Counted from the first letter of the stretch, positions 18,106-26,766 are shown. The stretch: 64,000 bases of DNA from Aromatoleum evansii (GCF_012910805.1 NZ_WTVK01000024.1:1-64000); one strand, 5' to 3'. Program-made: numbers and translations. Notes: generated by a model from the letters alone, not told the origin.

Positions 18106-18139
18106 ATTGGCCCGCTCTGCAATCTGGGCGCGGGCCAAT
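18106..18139 (-). terminator. rho-independent terminator after copK copy 4
   Basis: A perfect 10-bp stem, ATTGGCCCGC / GCGGGCCAAT, with a 14-nt loop, followed on the minus strand by TCGTTTTC. It separates the two neighbouring czcE-like/copK pairs. Confidence 0.75.
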
Positions 18140-18169
18140 CGAACGCGGTCGTTCCTAGACCGCATGGAC

Positions 18170-18451
18170 TCAATTTGTCTGGTGCTCGCGATGTAGCGCG
18201 CTATCGAGACGCCAGATTTCGTTACCTTTCATCATGATCTTCTTGCCGTCCTTCGTCTCCATCGTATGTCCCTCCTTCATGGAAACAGCCTGGCCGACTT
18301 TATTCTCCATAGCCATCTTTCCGTCCTTGAAGATGTAGACGGTTGAGCCATCCTTCAGTTCGTAAGACTTTTCCACATTTCCTTGGTCCACTGCGAATGC
18401 GGACGTCGCAATCAAAACGGATGCTGCTGAGGCAATAAGTTTCATAAGCAT
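18170..18451 (-). CDS. copK: CopK-family protein (copy 4)
   Basis: 93 residues. A signal peptide (IASAASVLIATSAFAVDQ) precedes the CopK core ELKDGSTVYIFKDGKMAMEN and METKDGKKIMMKGNEIWRLD, with a C-terminal LHREHQTN that keeps one His. It is very close to copy 1 at 6261, including the VDQGNVEKSYELKDGST start of the mature domain. It follows the czcE-like gene by 110 bp and is closed by the strong terminator at 18106-18139. Confidence 0.9.
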   Translation of the reverse strand: MLMKLIASAASVLIATSAFAVDQGNVEKSYELKDGSTVYIFKDGKMAMENKVGQAVSMKEGHTMETKDGKKIMMKGNEIWRLDSALHREHQTN

Positions 18452-18561
18452 GACTGGCTCCTGGTTGGTGAACGGTGAAGATTATGTTCCACGGTGTGAC
18501 ACTGCCGGCATTGACGGTGTGTGAAATGACGCCTCCGACCGCACGTCATCATTGGTAGCGC

Positions 18562-18954
18562 TTAACGTCCGCCGCGATACATAGGGTTTTCCTCGACGTA
18601 AACCGTAACACCCTTGGCTTCCGGAATGATCTCGGTGAGCGGAAACGGCCGTGGGTAAGCATCAAATGTCCAATTGATCGTCTTGTCGCCAATGCGAATG
18701 GCGACGGTCTCCATCTGCACGACGTTGAGAGAGCGGGTGTTTCGGTCGATAATTGCGGTACGTTCCGCAGGGGCTGACGATAAATATCCATAAGGCGCCA
18801 GTTGTCGCTTAGTTGGCTGACCGGAAGCCGCTTGTGCGTGTTCTAGCCAGTGCGAGGCGCCGGCTTCGGAGTAGTCGGTATGTGCTAGAGCATTTGCGGT
18901 GCCCGCGCCAACTAGTATTGTTAGTGCTATGACTCGTGGGAAACTCACGTTCAT
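18562..18954 (-). CDS. CzcE-family periplasmic metal-binding protein (copy 3)
   Basis: 130 residues. After a signal peptide ending near ANALAHTDYSE, the protein shares HWLEHAQAASGQPTKRQLAP, YGYLS and VVQMETVAIRIGDKTINW with copy 1. The C-terminus is VTVYVEENPMYRGG. The HTDYSE...HW segment at the mature N-terminus is conserved in copies 1 and 3 and is the likely metal-binding region. It is first in a pair with copK and has the best CusR-like dyad of the three, 98 bp upstream. Confidence 0.87.
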   Translation of the reverse strand: MNVSFPRVIALTILVGAGTANALAHTDYSEAGASHWLEHAQAASGQPTKRQLAPYGYLSSAPAERTAIIDRNTRSLNVVQMETVAIRIGDKTINWTFDAYPRPFPLTEIIPEAKGVTVYVEENPMYRGGR

Positions 18955-19051
18955 GGTACTTACCCCTGCAGGTTCATGATCGGACGGCCTTAATCGAACC
19001 CTCGTGAGACTATGTTAGTCGTGGGTGCCTAACATAGGAATGACCGCTGCA

Positions 19052-19065
19052 TTACATATGCGTAA
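19052..19065. promoter_or_regulatory. CusR-like box, full match
   Basis: CATTACATATGCGTAATTG contains TTAC-N6-GTAA and resembles the E. coli CusR/HprR consensus CATTACAAnnTTGTAATG. It starts 98 bp from the start codon at 18954. Confidence 0.7.
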
Positions 19066-19522
19066 TTGAAAAGTAATGTATGCCAGCGGGACGTTAGTCG
19101 AGTAGCGGCGACTCCGAAGCACAAATGCTTGGGTCTCCGAAAATAGAATGCTGGGCGCAACTAATAATTGGCGTTAGGAATTTCGGATGACCGGTGGATG
19201 ACCGTTTCATCCAGGAAGCGTAGATGGTGTCAACGACGCCTGTTTCAGACCGCGAAGCAGATCGGTCCGTATGCCAAATGCTGCTCCTGACGTGGTCTGA
19301 CTTGCTAAATCGAATGGCACGCATTACATTCAGTCCATGGCCACTCGAGAATGGTTGCCCGATGCATGCTGGGTCGCTTGCGGAGCGTCAACTTTAATTT
19401 GGAAGGCGTTGGCGAGGACGCAGTGGTGCGGAGTGAGGGTCAAGTAGATCGCCGCAGCTGAAACGGGGTATGCACGTTTTCGGCAAACCGGAAGGTCTGC
19501 GGTCGGCAAGGAGGCGGAAGGA
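19066..19522. other. gap without a supported gene
   Basis: No recognisable coding sequence is seen. Overlapping short frames on the minus strand appear to be chance. Confidence 0.4.
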
Positions 19523-19864
19523 ATGGAGACATCTGGACGGACTGCAACGTGGCTAGAATTAGCCGTTGCACCGGAGTGGATGCGGAATTCATGGATTATC
19601 AAGATTCACGAAGTCGGGGGCAGGGATGATCGCTGCTTCGCGATTTCGTTGAACGGCCGATGGTTGTGCGCTGCCAGTGGCAGCCTGACGATTTTCAATG
19701 GCCTCGGCTCAGCATTGCATTTTATTAAATTATGGCATATCGATGTTTTCGAGCCAGGTGTGTCGCCGAAGGGGCGCGTCAAGTGCGATGGCTCCCTTCA
19801 GTGTTGGCGTTTGGAGATGAACGGAGGATTGAGGCGATGTTTCGCGCATCGACGATGCGGGTAA
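19523..19864 (+). CDS. hypothetical protein
   Basis: 113 residues after GGAGGCGGAAGGA. The first ~22 residues look spurious, so the real start may be further in. The core, SWIIKIHEVGGRDDRCFAIS, LNGRWLCAASGSLTIFNGLG and the following hydrophobic stretch, has the composition of a folded alpha/beta protein. The C-terminus holds several Cys and His residues (VKCDGSLQCW, GLRRCFAHRRCG). No family is recognised. It is isolated between the czcE-like/copK pairs and a small secreted protein. Confidence 0.45.
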   Translation: METSGRTATWLELAVAPEWMRNSWIIKIHEVGGRDDRCFAISLNGRWLCAASGSLTIFNGLGSALHFIKLWHIDVFEPGVSPKGRVKCDGSLQCWRLEMNGGLRRCFAHRRCG

Positions 19865-20029
19865 ACAAGACGCCTAACGATAGTGAGTGAGCAATACATG
19901 TCACTGAGGGTTTCCGCGCATCACATACGTCCACGTGAGGCCCTTGGATTACTTCATCGTCGCTATAGTGGTCGGCCCGCCGCGGCCGTCTTGCTTGAGA
20001 TCGAGTCGATGCCGGGCCGACGGGTCGTG

Positions 20030-20278
20030 TCATTGATTCTTGTGAAATTTGTTATGATCGTGAAGTGGTTTTTTTGCGTGCTGCAACTTGCTGTCCGCTG
20101 CTTTCGGCGTTGAAACTGCAAGTTTTTCCTGCACGTGGCTATGCGGGCTGACCTGAGACTCGGGTTTTTGCGTCTCGGCCCTCGGAACATCCGTAGTTGG
20201 CGAGGCTGCATTAACCACCGGGGTGACGAATGCAGAGACAGACAGCACGCTGGCGATAAGGATCCGTTTCGGTGTCAT
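20030..20278 (-). CDS. small secreted His-containing protein (family A, copy 2)
   Basis: 82 residues from the ATG at 20278 (GGAG upstream). A signal peptide (ILIASVLSVSAFVTPVVNAA) is followed by a Thr/Pro/Gln linker, SPHSHVQEKLAV in the middle and KKPLHDHNKFHKNQ at the C-terminus. The arrangement matches 5650-5922 and 36978-37259 although overall identity is low. The His clusters suggest metal binding in the periplasm. It has a full-match CusR-like box 116 bp upstream. No named family is recognised. Confidence 0.72.
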   Translation of the reverse strand: MTPKRILIASVLSVSAFVTPVVNAASPTTDVPRAETQKPESQVSPHSHVQEKLAVSTPKAADSKLQHAKKPLHDHNKFHKNQ

Positions 20279-20393
20279 GGAGGTTCTCCGTCTAAAGAGT
20301 ACTTTCGAGGTCGGGCGGTAGTGAGAAGGGCACCTTGCCCGACTCATAAGGTTAGTATTACCCGCCTTGCCTTGAGTAGGCATGACGTGAAAA

Positions 20394-20407
20394 TTACTTC
20401 TTTGTAA
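20394..20407. promoter_or_regulatory. CusR-like box, full match
   Basis: TTACTTCTTTGTAA, a TTAC-N6-GTAA dyad, 116 bp from the start codon of the small secreted protein at 20278. Confidence 0.65.
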
Positions 20408-21356
20408 GAATTGACTGGACTGTACCGCGCGGTAGGGGGTGATCGACGCGCTGCGGGGCCGAAGGCGGCACATTCAGGCGAGGTCCGCGTTGGATAATGA
20501 TGGCGTTGCTGTTCGCCGCCAACCTGGTCACGACCGAGGTCTGCGGTCGCGCCTACCCCTGTCGAAAGTTGGACGCTATCGAGACGATGGTGCCGCCCAA
20601 CCTGCGACCGGACGGCACCAGATGACCCATCCGCCCTCTGTCGATTCACGCACTCCGCGATGTTCTTGACGGCGTGCTGAGGCTGCTCATGCACAACCGT
20701 GCACGGCACCAGAGAGCCGCCGCCAAGACGCTAGACTGTGCAGATCGGAACACGTATCCGATCCAGATCGCCACCCCGGTGCGACGTCTTGGGTTCCGCC
20801 CATTCAATTCCCATAGTGCCCCACCGCCCGTGAGGCAGTTCAGTCCAACGGGATCTTTTGCCTACCGGCCGGAGGATGAGCGCATGGCATCGGTTGACCG
20901 CAGCGCGCCGCATCCGCCAGGCAAGAGTCTGTCTCCAGTTGCATTGCGATGTAATTTGTACGTCATCATGATGTCAGCGATGTGCGCATAGACTGAAGTT
21001 GTCGCCGCTCAAGATTGGGGGAGTGCTTTCGGTAGACGATTGTGATCGCAGCCGGGATGCACAATGCGTCACGGTAGGATCCTCACGAAGCCGCCGTCGA
21101 CTCATCACCGATCGAATTGGCAGCTTCAAGAACCAATCCGTGTGCGGTCGTATTTCCGATAGCATGAGCAGCCATCAATTCCGAAGCCGGCGTGCCATGA
21201 AAGAAGTTCACGAACATGGTCGCCGACGTCCATTGCCTCACTTGCCGACGAGTTTCTTCTGACACCAATGACGATCCGGCATCGGGCAGCGAAGGTTTCG
21301 CAAATTGGCGACTTGCCGTCGCGCATGTGTTCAAACGTTATGATCGGAGGTGTTCC
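20408..21356. other. gene-poor stretch
   Basis: About 950 bp in which every frame is short or lacks protein-like features. No gene, RNA or repeat could be supported, except the GGAGG site at 21346-21350 that serves the next gene. Confidence 0.4.
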
Positions 21357-21602
21357 ATGGAATCAACTTCTTTGAACGCTCACGGCCACCTTTGCGTCTG
21401 CCGCCTACTCGCGGCTGCCGTTGGTTTGGCGCCCAGCGTGGTGGATTATCATTTTTGTTCCCGCGTACTTCAAAAGCGGTGGATCGTCGAGTGCGACCAC
21501 GGTATGTGCAACCAGCCCATAACGAGGGACACCAGTGGGAAATGGCATGATATGGGATCTATCACCCCCGCAATAAGGGCAGTCCTCATCCATGAGGAGT
21601 AA
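21357..21602 (+). CDS. small Cys-rich orphan protein (family B, copy 2)
   Basis: 81 residues, start fixed by GGAGG at 21346-21350. It is paralogous to 5944-6180: HGHLCVCRLLAAAVG, then VVDYHFCSRVLQKRWIVECD, a DTSGKWHDMGSITPAIRAVL block and a C-terminal HEE. There is no signal peptide. Cys residues occur as CVC, FC and ECDHGMC. The conserved blocks between copies show selection on the protein. The function is unknown; proximity to copper genes suggests, but does not show, a metal role. Confidence 0.68.
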   Translation: MESTSLNAHGHLCVCRLLAAAVGLAPSVVDYHFCSRVLQKRWIVECDHGMCNQPITRDTSGKWHDMGSITPAIRAVLIHEE

Positions 21603-21637
21603 CGAGAGGCGAGCGCGGTTACGGATTACGCAATGGT

Positions 21638-21651
21638 TACGAATATGTAAT
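21638..21651. promoter_or_regulatory. CusR-like box, full match, no obvious target
   Basis: TTACGAATATGTAA in the context GG-box-TCC. It lies 36 bp after the small Cys protein and more than 700 bp before the next supported gene on the plus strand. Confidence 0.55.
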
Positions 21652-22388
21652 CCGGAAGTCATGTCTACGTCAAAAAAGGGCGCTCATAATTTCCGCATAT
21701 ATAAGAGTGGCCTAGTCTGAGCTACTCGTTATTGCCCCCAATGTCGTGACTACGGCAGCCGATACGTAATAGGGACTGCGGTCTTACGATAACAGCTATC
21801 CGGCACGACGACGTAAAGGGGGCCTGCGTGTCCAAACGCTCAAATCCCATTCCGGCGCACCCTGTGGTAGGGCAATCGACGCCACACCAACGGGGTAGCT
21901 ATCAGCAGTGGTCGGGCAGGCACGATTCTTGTGTCCGTGACAAGGGGCCCCCGCTTATCAGTTCCACGCGCACACCGCGTTCTGCATTGGGCCGGACGGC
22001 AAATGGGTATCGCGCTCGGATTTTCTTGTCTCGCGCGACCGCAGGATACTCGTCGTGGCCATCGATTTACATTGTGTATTGAAAGTTCAGATGCCGCGGG
22101 ACATTGCCACCATCCGCGCGCTGCGCCCGGCTAAGTCTTTGTACGAAAACAGGCTATCCCCGGAATACGGTGCAGGCGATGCGTTTGTTAGAGATCAGCT
22201 TTGTATTACGGGGATTGCTCCTCTGGTGGGGACTGGTGCGCATCCGCCTGATCCGCTCGGGGGGTACTCCCGCGGAGCGCTTCGCCGCCGGCCGCGCGCC
22301 CGGCGGGCGTGCAACGGATCCCCGCTTCTTGCGCAAGGCAGACCGCCTGCCTGTGTGACCCCAGTAATCTTCATCCACGGAGGCTATC
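21652..22388. other. gene-poor stretch before the envelope cassette
   Basis: Frames are fragmentary. The plus strand holds protein-like pieces (FCIGPDGKWVSRSDFLVSRD, VAIDLHCVLKVQMPRDIATI, and from 22163 MRLLEISFVLRGLLLWWGLV) without a continuous reading frame. They could be remnants of a lost gene; none is called. Confidence 0.4.
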
Positions 22389-22652
22389 TTGGACTCACCA
22401 GTACAGCACAAAGAGCACGGGGCTCATGGTCATCAGGGTCACGCCCAGGTCGATGCGAGCCGCAGGCGCGGGAAATGGGTCTTCATCGCCTTCGCCCTGA
22501 TCGCAGCCTTCTTCCTCGTTACTGAGCACCGTGCCCATCTGCTTGGCGTTCTGCCTTTCCTGCTGCTGCTGGCCTGCCCGTTGTTGCACCTGTTTCATCA
22601 TGGCGGTCACGGCGGACATGACAGCGAAAGCAAAGAAGGAGACGGGAAATGA
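22389..22652 (+). CDS. DUF2933-type small membrane protein
   Basis: 87 residues from a TTG start with GGAGG at 22379-22383. A His-rich N-terminal segment (HKEHGAHGHQGH) is followed by two hydrophobic helices (WVFIAFALIAAFFLVTEH and LGVLPFLLLLACPLLHLFHH) and a His/Gly tail (HHGGHGGHDSES). This is the layout of DUF2933 proteins, often found beside metal-resistance and envelope genes. His on both sides of the membrane may bind metal. The stop overlaps the ATG of the methyltransferase-like gene at 22649 (4 bp). First gene of the 22.4-32.6 kb cassette. Confidence 0.8.
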   Translation: MDSPVQHKEHGAHGHQGHAQVDASRRRGKWVFIAFALIAAFFLVTEHRAHLLGVLPFLLLLACPLLHLFHHGGHGGHDSESKEGDGK

Positions 22653-23308
22653 GCGATTCCCCCGCCTACGGCCTGTGGTCCCTGGTGGTACTCAATTCGG
22701 CGATCTTCATCATCTTCGCCTTCAGCTTCGCCAAGCCCCAGAGCAAGCGCGACTGGCGCTCGTTCGGCGCCTTCTCGGCCTTCATCGTGGCGCTGTTCAC
22801 GGAGATGTACGGCTTTCCCCTCACCATCTACCTGTTGTCGGGTTGGCTCACCAGCAAGTTTCCCGAGGTCAATTGGCTGGCACACGATTCGGGGCACCTG
22901 CTGGAGGTGATGTTCGGCTGGAAGTCAAATCCTCACTTCGGACCCTTCCACCTGCTCAGCGGACTGTTCATCGGCGGCGGCTTCTTGGTGCTGTCCGCCG
23001 CCTGGCGTGTGCTCTACGCTGCCCAGCGCGCGGGCAGGCTGGCGGTGGAAGGCCCCTACGCCCGTGTGCGCCACCCGCAATACGGGGGCTTCGTGCTGAT
23101 CATGGTCGGCTTCCTGCTGCAGTGGCCCACCCTGGTGACCCTGGTGATGTTCCCCATCCTGGTGTTCATGTACGTGCGCCTTGCCCGCAAGGAAGAGCGG
23201 GAGGTGGCCGCGAGGTTCGGCGCCGAATATGAACGCTACGCGGCGTGCACGCCGGCCTTCATTCCGCATCTGGGCGCTCGGGCGGGCGCACAACGCATAC
23301 GTGAGTGA
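22649..23308 (+). CDS. isoprenylcysteine carboxyl methyltransferase-like membrane protein
   Basis: 219 residues with about five transmembrane helices: LVVLNSAIFIIFAFSFAKP, SFGAFSAFIVALFTEMYGFP, LLSGLFIGGGFLVLSAAW and the pair around FVLIMVGFLLQW. The ICMT/PEMT signature is present near residue 135 (VEGPYARVRHPQYGGFVLI) with the cofactor-binding RHPxY and the C-terminal (E/R)xEYERY. The family methylates lipid-like or prenylated substrates using S-adenosylmethionine; the bacterial substrate is unknown. It overlaps the preceding gene by 4 bp and directly abuts the protease gene. Confidence 0.85.
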   Translation: MSDSPAYGLWSLVVLNSAIFIIFAFSFAKPQSKRDWRSFGAFSAFIVALFTEMYGFPLTIYLLSGWLTSKFPEVNWLAHDSGHLLEVMFGWKSNPHFGPFHLLSGLFIGGGFLVLSAAWRVLYAAQRAGRLAVEGPYARVRHPQYGGFVLIMVGFLLQWPTLVTLVMFPILVFMYVRLARKEEREVAARFGAEYERYAACTPAFIPHLGARAGAQRIRE

Positions 23309-23313
23309 ATGCC

Positions 23314-24429
23314 ATGAAAAAAGGTGCGTGGCTGACGTTTGTCAAGATAGTCGTCGGGACACTCGCGATCTGGCTCCTGTATGTCTGGTTCATCGACGAG
23401 GGCGCGCCGCCGGTGGCACGCGAGGTCGTGACGGTACGCGAGCAGGTGCCTGCCACGGCGAACGCAGCACCCGGCGGCGGAGGATTTCGCGCGGCGGCCC
23501 GCAGGGCGATGCCTTCGGTCGTGAACGTATACACGCTGAAGCAGGTGCCGCGCGGCCTGCCCTGGGGCGATCCGGGCTGGCGCCTGTTCGGTGGCGCGGA
23601 ACCGGCGCCGCGGCCCGCCACCAGCCTGGGCTCGGGTGTCGTGGTCAGCGACGATGGCTATCTGCTCACCAACAACCATGTGGTTGAGGGGGCTGACGAG
23701 ATCGCGGTGGTGTTCAGCTCCGGCGAGGCGACCGAGGCGCGCGTGGTCGGAACCGACCCGGAAACGGACCTGGCCGTGCTCAAGGTGGAGGCGCAGGGGC
23801 TCGCGCCGATCGTCTTCGCCGACGCGGGCAGCGTCGATGTCGGCGACGCCGTGCTGGCGATCGGCAACCCCTTTGGCGTCGGACAGACGGTTACGCAAGG
23901 CATCATCAGCGCAACCGGACGCAATCGGCTGGGCATCAACATCTTCGAGAACTTCATCCAGACCGATGCCGCCATCAACCCAGGCAACTCGGGCGGCGCC
24001 CTCGTCGATGCGACGGGCGCCCTCGTGGGCATCAACACCGCGATCTATTCCGAAAGCGGCGGTTCGCAGGGCATCGGCTTCGCCATTCCCGTGACGCTCG
24101 CACGCCAGGTACTGGAGCAGATCGTCACCACGGGGCAGGTGCAGCGCGGCTGGCTCGGTGTCGAGGCGCGCGACCTGCCACCGGAGCTGGGCAAGGGCGT
24201 AGGCATCGCCAGCGTGATGCGCGGCGGCCCTGCGGAGGCAGGCGGTGTCAGGCCCGGCGACATCGTGCTCGCGATCGCTGGCAGGGCAGTGACCGACAGC
24301 GTATCGCTCATGACCACTGTCGCTTCGACCGCGCCCGGCAGCACGGTGGAGATCCGACTGCGCCGCGGCGAGCGCGAGCTGGCGCTGCAGGTGCAGGTGG
24401 GCAAGCGGCCGCCGCTGCGGCGGCAATGA
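23314..24429 (+). CDS. membrane-anchored DegS/DegQ-type serine protease
   Basis: 371 residues. One N-terminal anchor (FVKIVVGTLAIWLLYVWFI) places the protease in the periplasm. The trypsin-like domain contains His122 (LTNNHVV), Asp152 (ETDLAV) and Ser226 (INPGNSGGAL), followed by one PDZ domain from about residue 260 (RGWLGVEARDLPPELGKGVG, GGVRPGDIVLAI). A single PDZ and an anchor resemble DegS/AlgW rather than DegP. It may cleave misfolded or signalling envelope proteins. A GTG at 23305 overlapping the previous stop is an alternative start. Confidence 0.9.
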   Translation: MKKGAWLTFVKIVVGTLAIWLLYVWFIDEGAPPVAREVVTVREQVPATANAAPGGGGFRAAARRAMPSVVNVYTLKQVPRGLPWGDPGWRLFGGAEPAPRPATSLGSGVVVSDDGYLLTNNHVVEGADEIAVVFSSGEATEARVVGTDPETDLAVLKVEAQGLAPIVFADAGSVDVGDAVLAIGNPFGVGQTVTQGIISATGRNRLGINIFENFIQTDAAINPGNSGGALVDATGALVGINTAIYSESGGSQGIGFAIPVTLARQVLEQIVTTGQVQRGWLGVEARDLPPELGKGVGIASVMRGGPAEAGGVRPGDIVLAIAGRAVTDSVSLMTTVASTAPGSTVEIRLRRGERELALQVQVGKRPPLRRQ

Positions 24430-24453
24430 AGCGGCCGAGAGGGGGAACAGGCC

Positions 24454-25767
24454 ATGGTTGCCGATACACGAGACATCGGTATCGAAAACGCGGAGCGCGT
24501 CGATACGGCGCGAGCGCGACGCATCCTCGAGCCATTGCTGCACGATGCCAATGCCGCGCTGGCGGTCAGGCTGTGGAACGGCACCACGCTCGAATTCGGG
24601 GGCGAGCGGCCGCGCTTCACCTTGGCCCTGCACGATGCGCACGTGCTGCGCGAACTGATCCTGACACGCGATCCGCTGTGCCTGGCCGATGCCTATGTGC
24701 GTGGCGCCCTGGACGTCGGAGGCAACCTGGAAGCTGCGTTGGCATTGAAGGACCATTTCGCTACGCTGCGCCTGCCGGCGTTCAAGAAGTTCGTGCTGCT
24801 CGTCAATGCCCTAGCGCTGCGACGGCGCGGGGCCGTGCCCCAGTCAGGCAGGCGCTGGTCGGCGGGCAGCCTCCTGCTCAGGCACTCCCACGATCGCGAC
24901 CGCAAGGCCATCGCCTTTCATTACGACGTCTCGAACGACTTCTACCCGCTGTGGCTCGATGAGCAAATGGTGTATTCCTGCGCCTATTTCGAAAACACGG
25001 GCGACAGCCTCGAGCAGGCCCAACGCAACAAACTCGATCATCTGTGCCGCAAGTTGCGCCTGGCCCCGGGCGAGCGGCTGCTTGATATCGGCTGCGGCTG
25101 GGGCGCGCTGTTATGTTGGGCCGCCAGACACTATGGCGTCGACGCGCACGGCGTGACCCTGAGCCGCAACCAGTACGACTACACCCGACGACGCGTCGCC
25201 GAAGACGGGCTCGCGGGGCGCGTCACCGTGGAGTTGGGGGATTACCGTGACATTGCGGGAGCGGGGCGCTTCGACAAGATCGCCAGCGTCGGCATGTTCG
25301 AGCACGTCGGGCTGAAGAATCTGCCCATCTATTTCGCGACTGCCCATCGCCTGTTGCGCGACGGCGGCCTGTTCCTCAACCACGGCATCACCCACGACCG
25401 CGAAGGTTGGCCGGATTCCGCGGGCACGCGCTTCATCAACCGCTACGTATTTCCCGACGGGGAGCTCGATACGGTGGGCAATGTGCAGCGCGCGATGGAG
25501 CGGGCCGGCTTCGAGATCTGGGACGTGGAAGGCCTGCGCCCCCATTACGCGCTGACGCTGCGCCACTGGGGCGAGCGGCTGGAACGCCGCCGGCTCGAAG
25601 CGCTGGAGCACGTCACGCCGGAGGTCTTTCGCACCTGGCGGCTCTACATGGCGGCGTGCTCGCACGAATTCGAGCAGGGCGGAGTGGGCGTCTACCAGAT
25701 CCTGGTGTCCAAGCGGGCGAAGGCGCCGCCCCCTGTGCCGCTCACCAGGCGCGATCTCTACAGCTAG
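24454..25767 (+). CDS. cfa: cyclopropane-fatty-acyl-phospholipid synthase
   Basis: 437 residues. The N-terminal domain (residues 1-140) is followed by the methyltransferase domain: HYDVSNDFYPLWLD at 156-169, YSCAYF at 174-179, and the S-adenosylmethionine motif LLDIGCGWGALL at 209-220. Later GMFEHVG and FLNHGIT match active-site regions of CFA synthases. The enzyme adds a methylene group across unsaturated acyl chains in membrane phospholipids, lowering permeability under acid or metal stress. It is in the same plus-strand cassette, 24 bp after the protease. Confidence 0.92.
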   Translation: MVADTRDIGIENAERVDTARARRILEPLLHDANAALAVRLWNGTTLEFGGERPRFTLALHDAHVLRELILTRDPLCLADAYVRGALDVGGNLEAALALKDHFATLRLPAFKKFVLLVNALALRRRGAVPQSGRRWSAGSLLLRHSHDRDRKAIAFHYDVSNDFYPLWLDEQMVYSCAYFENTGDSLEQAQRNKLDHLCRKLRLAPGERLLDIGCGWGALLCWAARHYGVDAHGVTLSRNQYDYTRRRVAEDGLAGRVTVELGDYRDIAGAGRFDKIASVGMFEHVGLKNLPIYFATAHRLLRDGGLFLNHGITHDREGWPDSAGTRFINRYVFPDGELDTVGNVQRAMERAGFEIWDVEGLRPHYALTLRHWGERLERRRLEALEHVTPEVFRTWRLYMAACSHEFEQGGVGVYQILVSKRAKAPPPVPLTRRDLYS

Positions 25768-25795
25768 CCGGCGCGGGCGACGACTTGGAGGAGCC

Positions 25796-26308
25796 ATGCA
25801 GAAACCCCTACTAATCAGCCTGCCGTCGGGGCTCGCCCGCACGGATGGATACGCTGGTGGAGCCCATGATCGACGCCCTCAGCGACCACCGCAGTTGACG
25901 CGCCCGCTATGCGCGGTCCTCGTGGCAACCTGCTTTGCCCCCGTTTCGGCCGAGGAGATTTTCCAGCGCGAGACCGTGGATGGCATTGTCGCGTGGCTGC
26001 AGGTCACGCCCTCGCAGCCCCATTCGTCGACGATGACGGAGGAGAGCGACCACCGCGTCGTCGCCTTGCTGAAGGAGCAGGCGACCGGACGTCCCATCGA
26101 GGACGCTTCCGTCGCGGTGGAAGTCGCAAGAAAGGGACGGGTTGCCACGCACTGGCCACTTGCGCCGAGCATCCATGGCGCTGACCCGGCCTATGTAGGA
26201 CAGGTGCCGATGGCGGGACGCGGCACGGCGTATCGGATCAGGCTCCAGTTCCGGCGGTCGGGCGATGCGCAGACGCTCGAGGCGGAGTTTCGCTATGCCC
26301 ACCACTGA
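25796..26308 (+). CDS. periplasmic protein of unknown function (family C, copy 1)
   Basis: 170 residues; GGAGG precedes the ATG at 25796. A hydrophobic segment (LCAVLVATCFAPVSAEE) near residue 40 is a probable signal peptide with a long leader, so the real start may be internal. The mature part is an all-beta-looking domain: VDGIVAWLQVTPSQ, HRVVALLKEQATGRPIEDAS and GRGTAYRIRLQFRRSGDA, ending EAEFRYAHH. The same arrangement occurs at 61532-61999, so the two appear to be distant paralogues. I infer an Ig-like periplasmic accessory protein; the function is unknown. Confidence 0.7.
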   Translation: MQKPLLISLPSGLARTDGYAGGAHDRRPQRPPQLTRPLCAVLVATCFAPVSAEEIFQRETVDGIVAWLQVTPSQPHSSTMTEESDHRVVALLKEQATGRPIEDASVAVEVARKGRVATHWPLAPSIHGADPAYVGQVPMAGRGTAYRIRLQFRRSGDAQTLEAEFRYAHH

Positions 26309-26353
26309 ACGGCCGCGCCTGTGCGCCGATCAGTCCTTTTGAGGAGATCGTTC

Positions 26354-26749
26354 ATGAACTGGAACTGGATATCGGAGAATGGGATTTGGATCCTGTTGGC
26401 GATCGGACCACTCTTCCTGCTTCGCCGGGCACACGGCCACGGTGGTTTGGGCGGTCTGTTGGGTGGCCACGGCCACCATGGCGGCCACCGCGACCACGGC
26501 GAGCGGGAAGCCAGCCGCGCTGACCAGCCTCAGGCCGAGACCGCTATCGATCCAGTGAGCGGCAACACGGTGCGCATTGAGGGCGCGTTGACCTCCGTGT
26601 TGTGGGGACGCATCTATTATTTCAAGTCCCGGGAGAACCGTGCGCTGTTCGAGTCCTCTCCCGATCGGTATGTTGGCACGGTCAGCGGGGAGGCCTTGGG
26701 CAGTGAGCATGCCGCTGGACACAGGCCGCACCGGCGTCACGGCTGCTAA
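26354..26749 (+). CDS. YHS-like membrane-anchored protein (copy 1)
   Basis: 131 residues from the ATG at 26354 (TTGAGGAGA upstream). One N-terminal helix (GIWILLAIGPLFLLRRAHG) precedes a His/Gly-rich stretch (HGHHGGHRDHGE) and a YHS-like domain, AIDPVSGNTVRIEG and YYFKSRENRALFESSPDRY. The Cys normally found after DPV and after the YYF motif are replaced by Ser and Arg/Asn, so metal binding would have to rely on His. It ends RPHRRHGC. The paralogue at 55479-55847 has the same architecture and Cys losses. Confidence 0.82.
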   Translation: MNWNWISENGIWILLAIGPLFLLRRAHGHGGLGGLLGGHGHHGGHRDHGEREASRADQPQAETAIDPVSGNTVRIEGALTSVLWGRIYYFKSRENRALFESSPDRYVGTVSGEALGSEHAAGHRPHRRHGC

Positions 26750-26766
26750 GGCGCGTGCCATCAGCG

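Noticed and set aside
22104-22358. Small ORF with a hydrophobic segment (VLRGLLLWWGLV) as a possible gene
   Set aside because: The start is uncertain, the second half is Arg/Gly/Pro-rich like chance frames, and no family resemblance could be confirmed.
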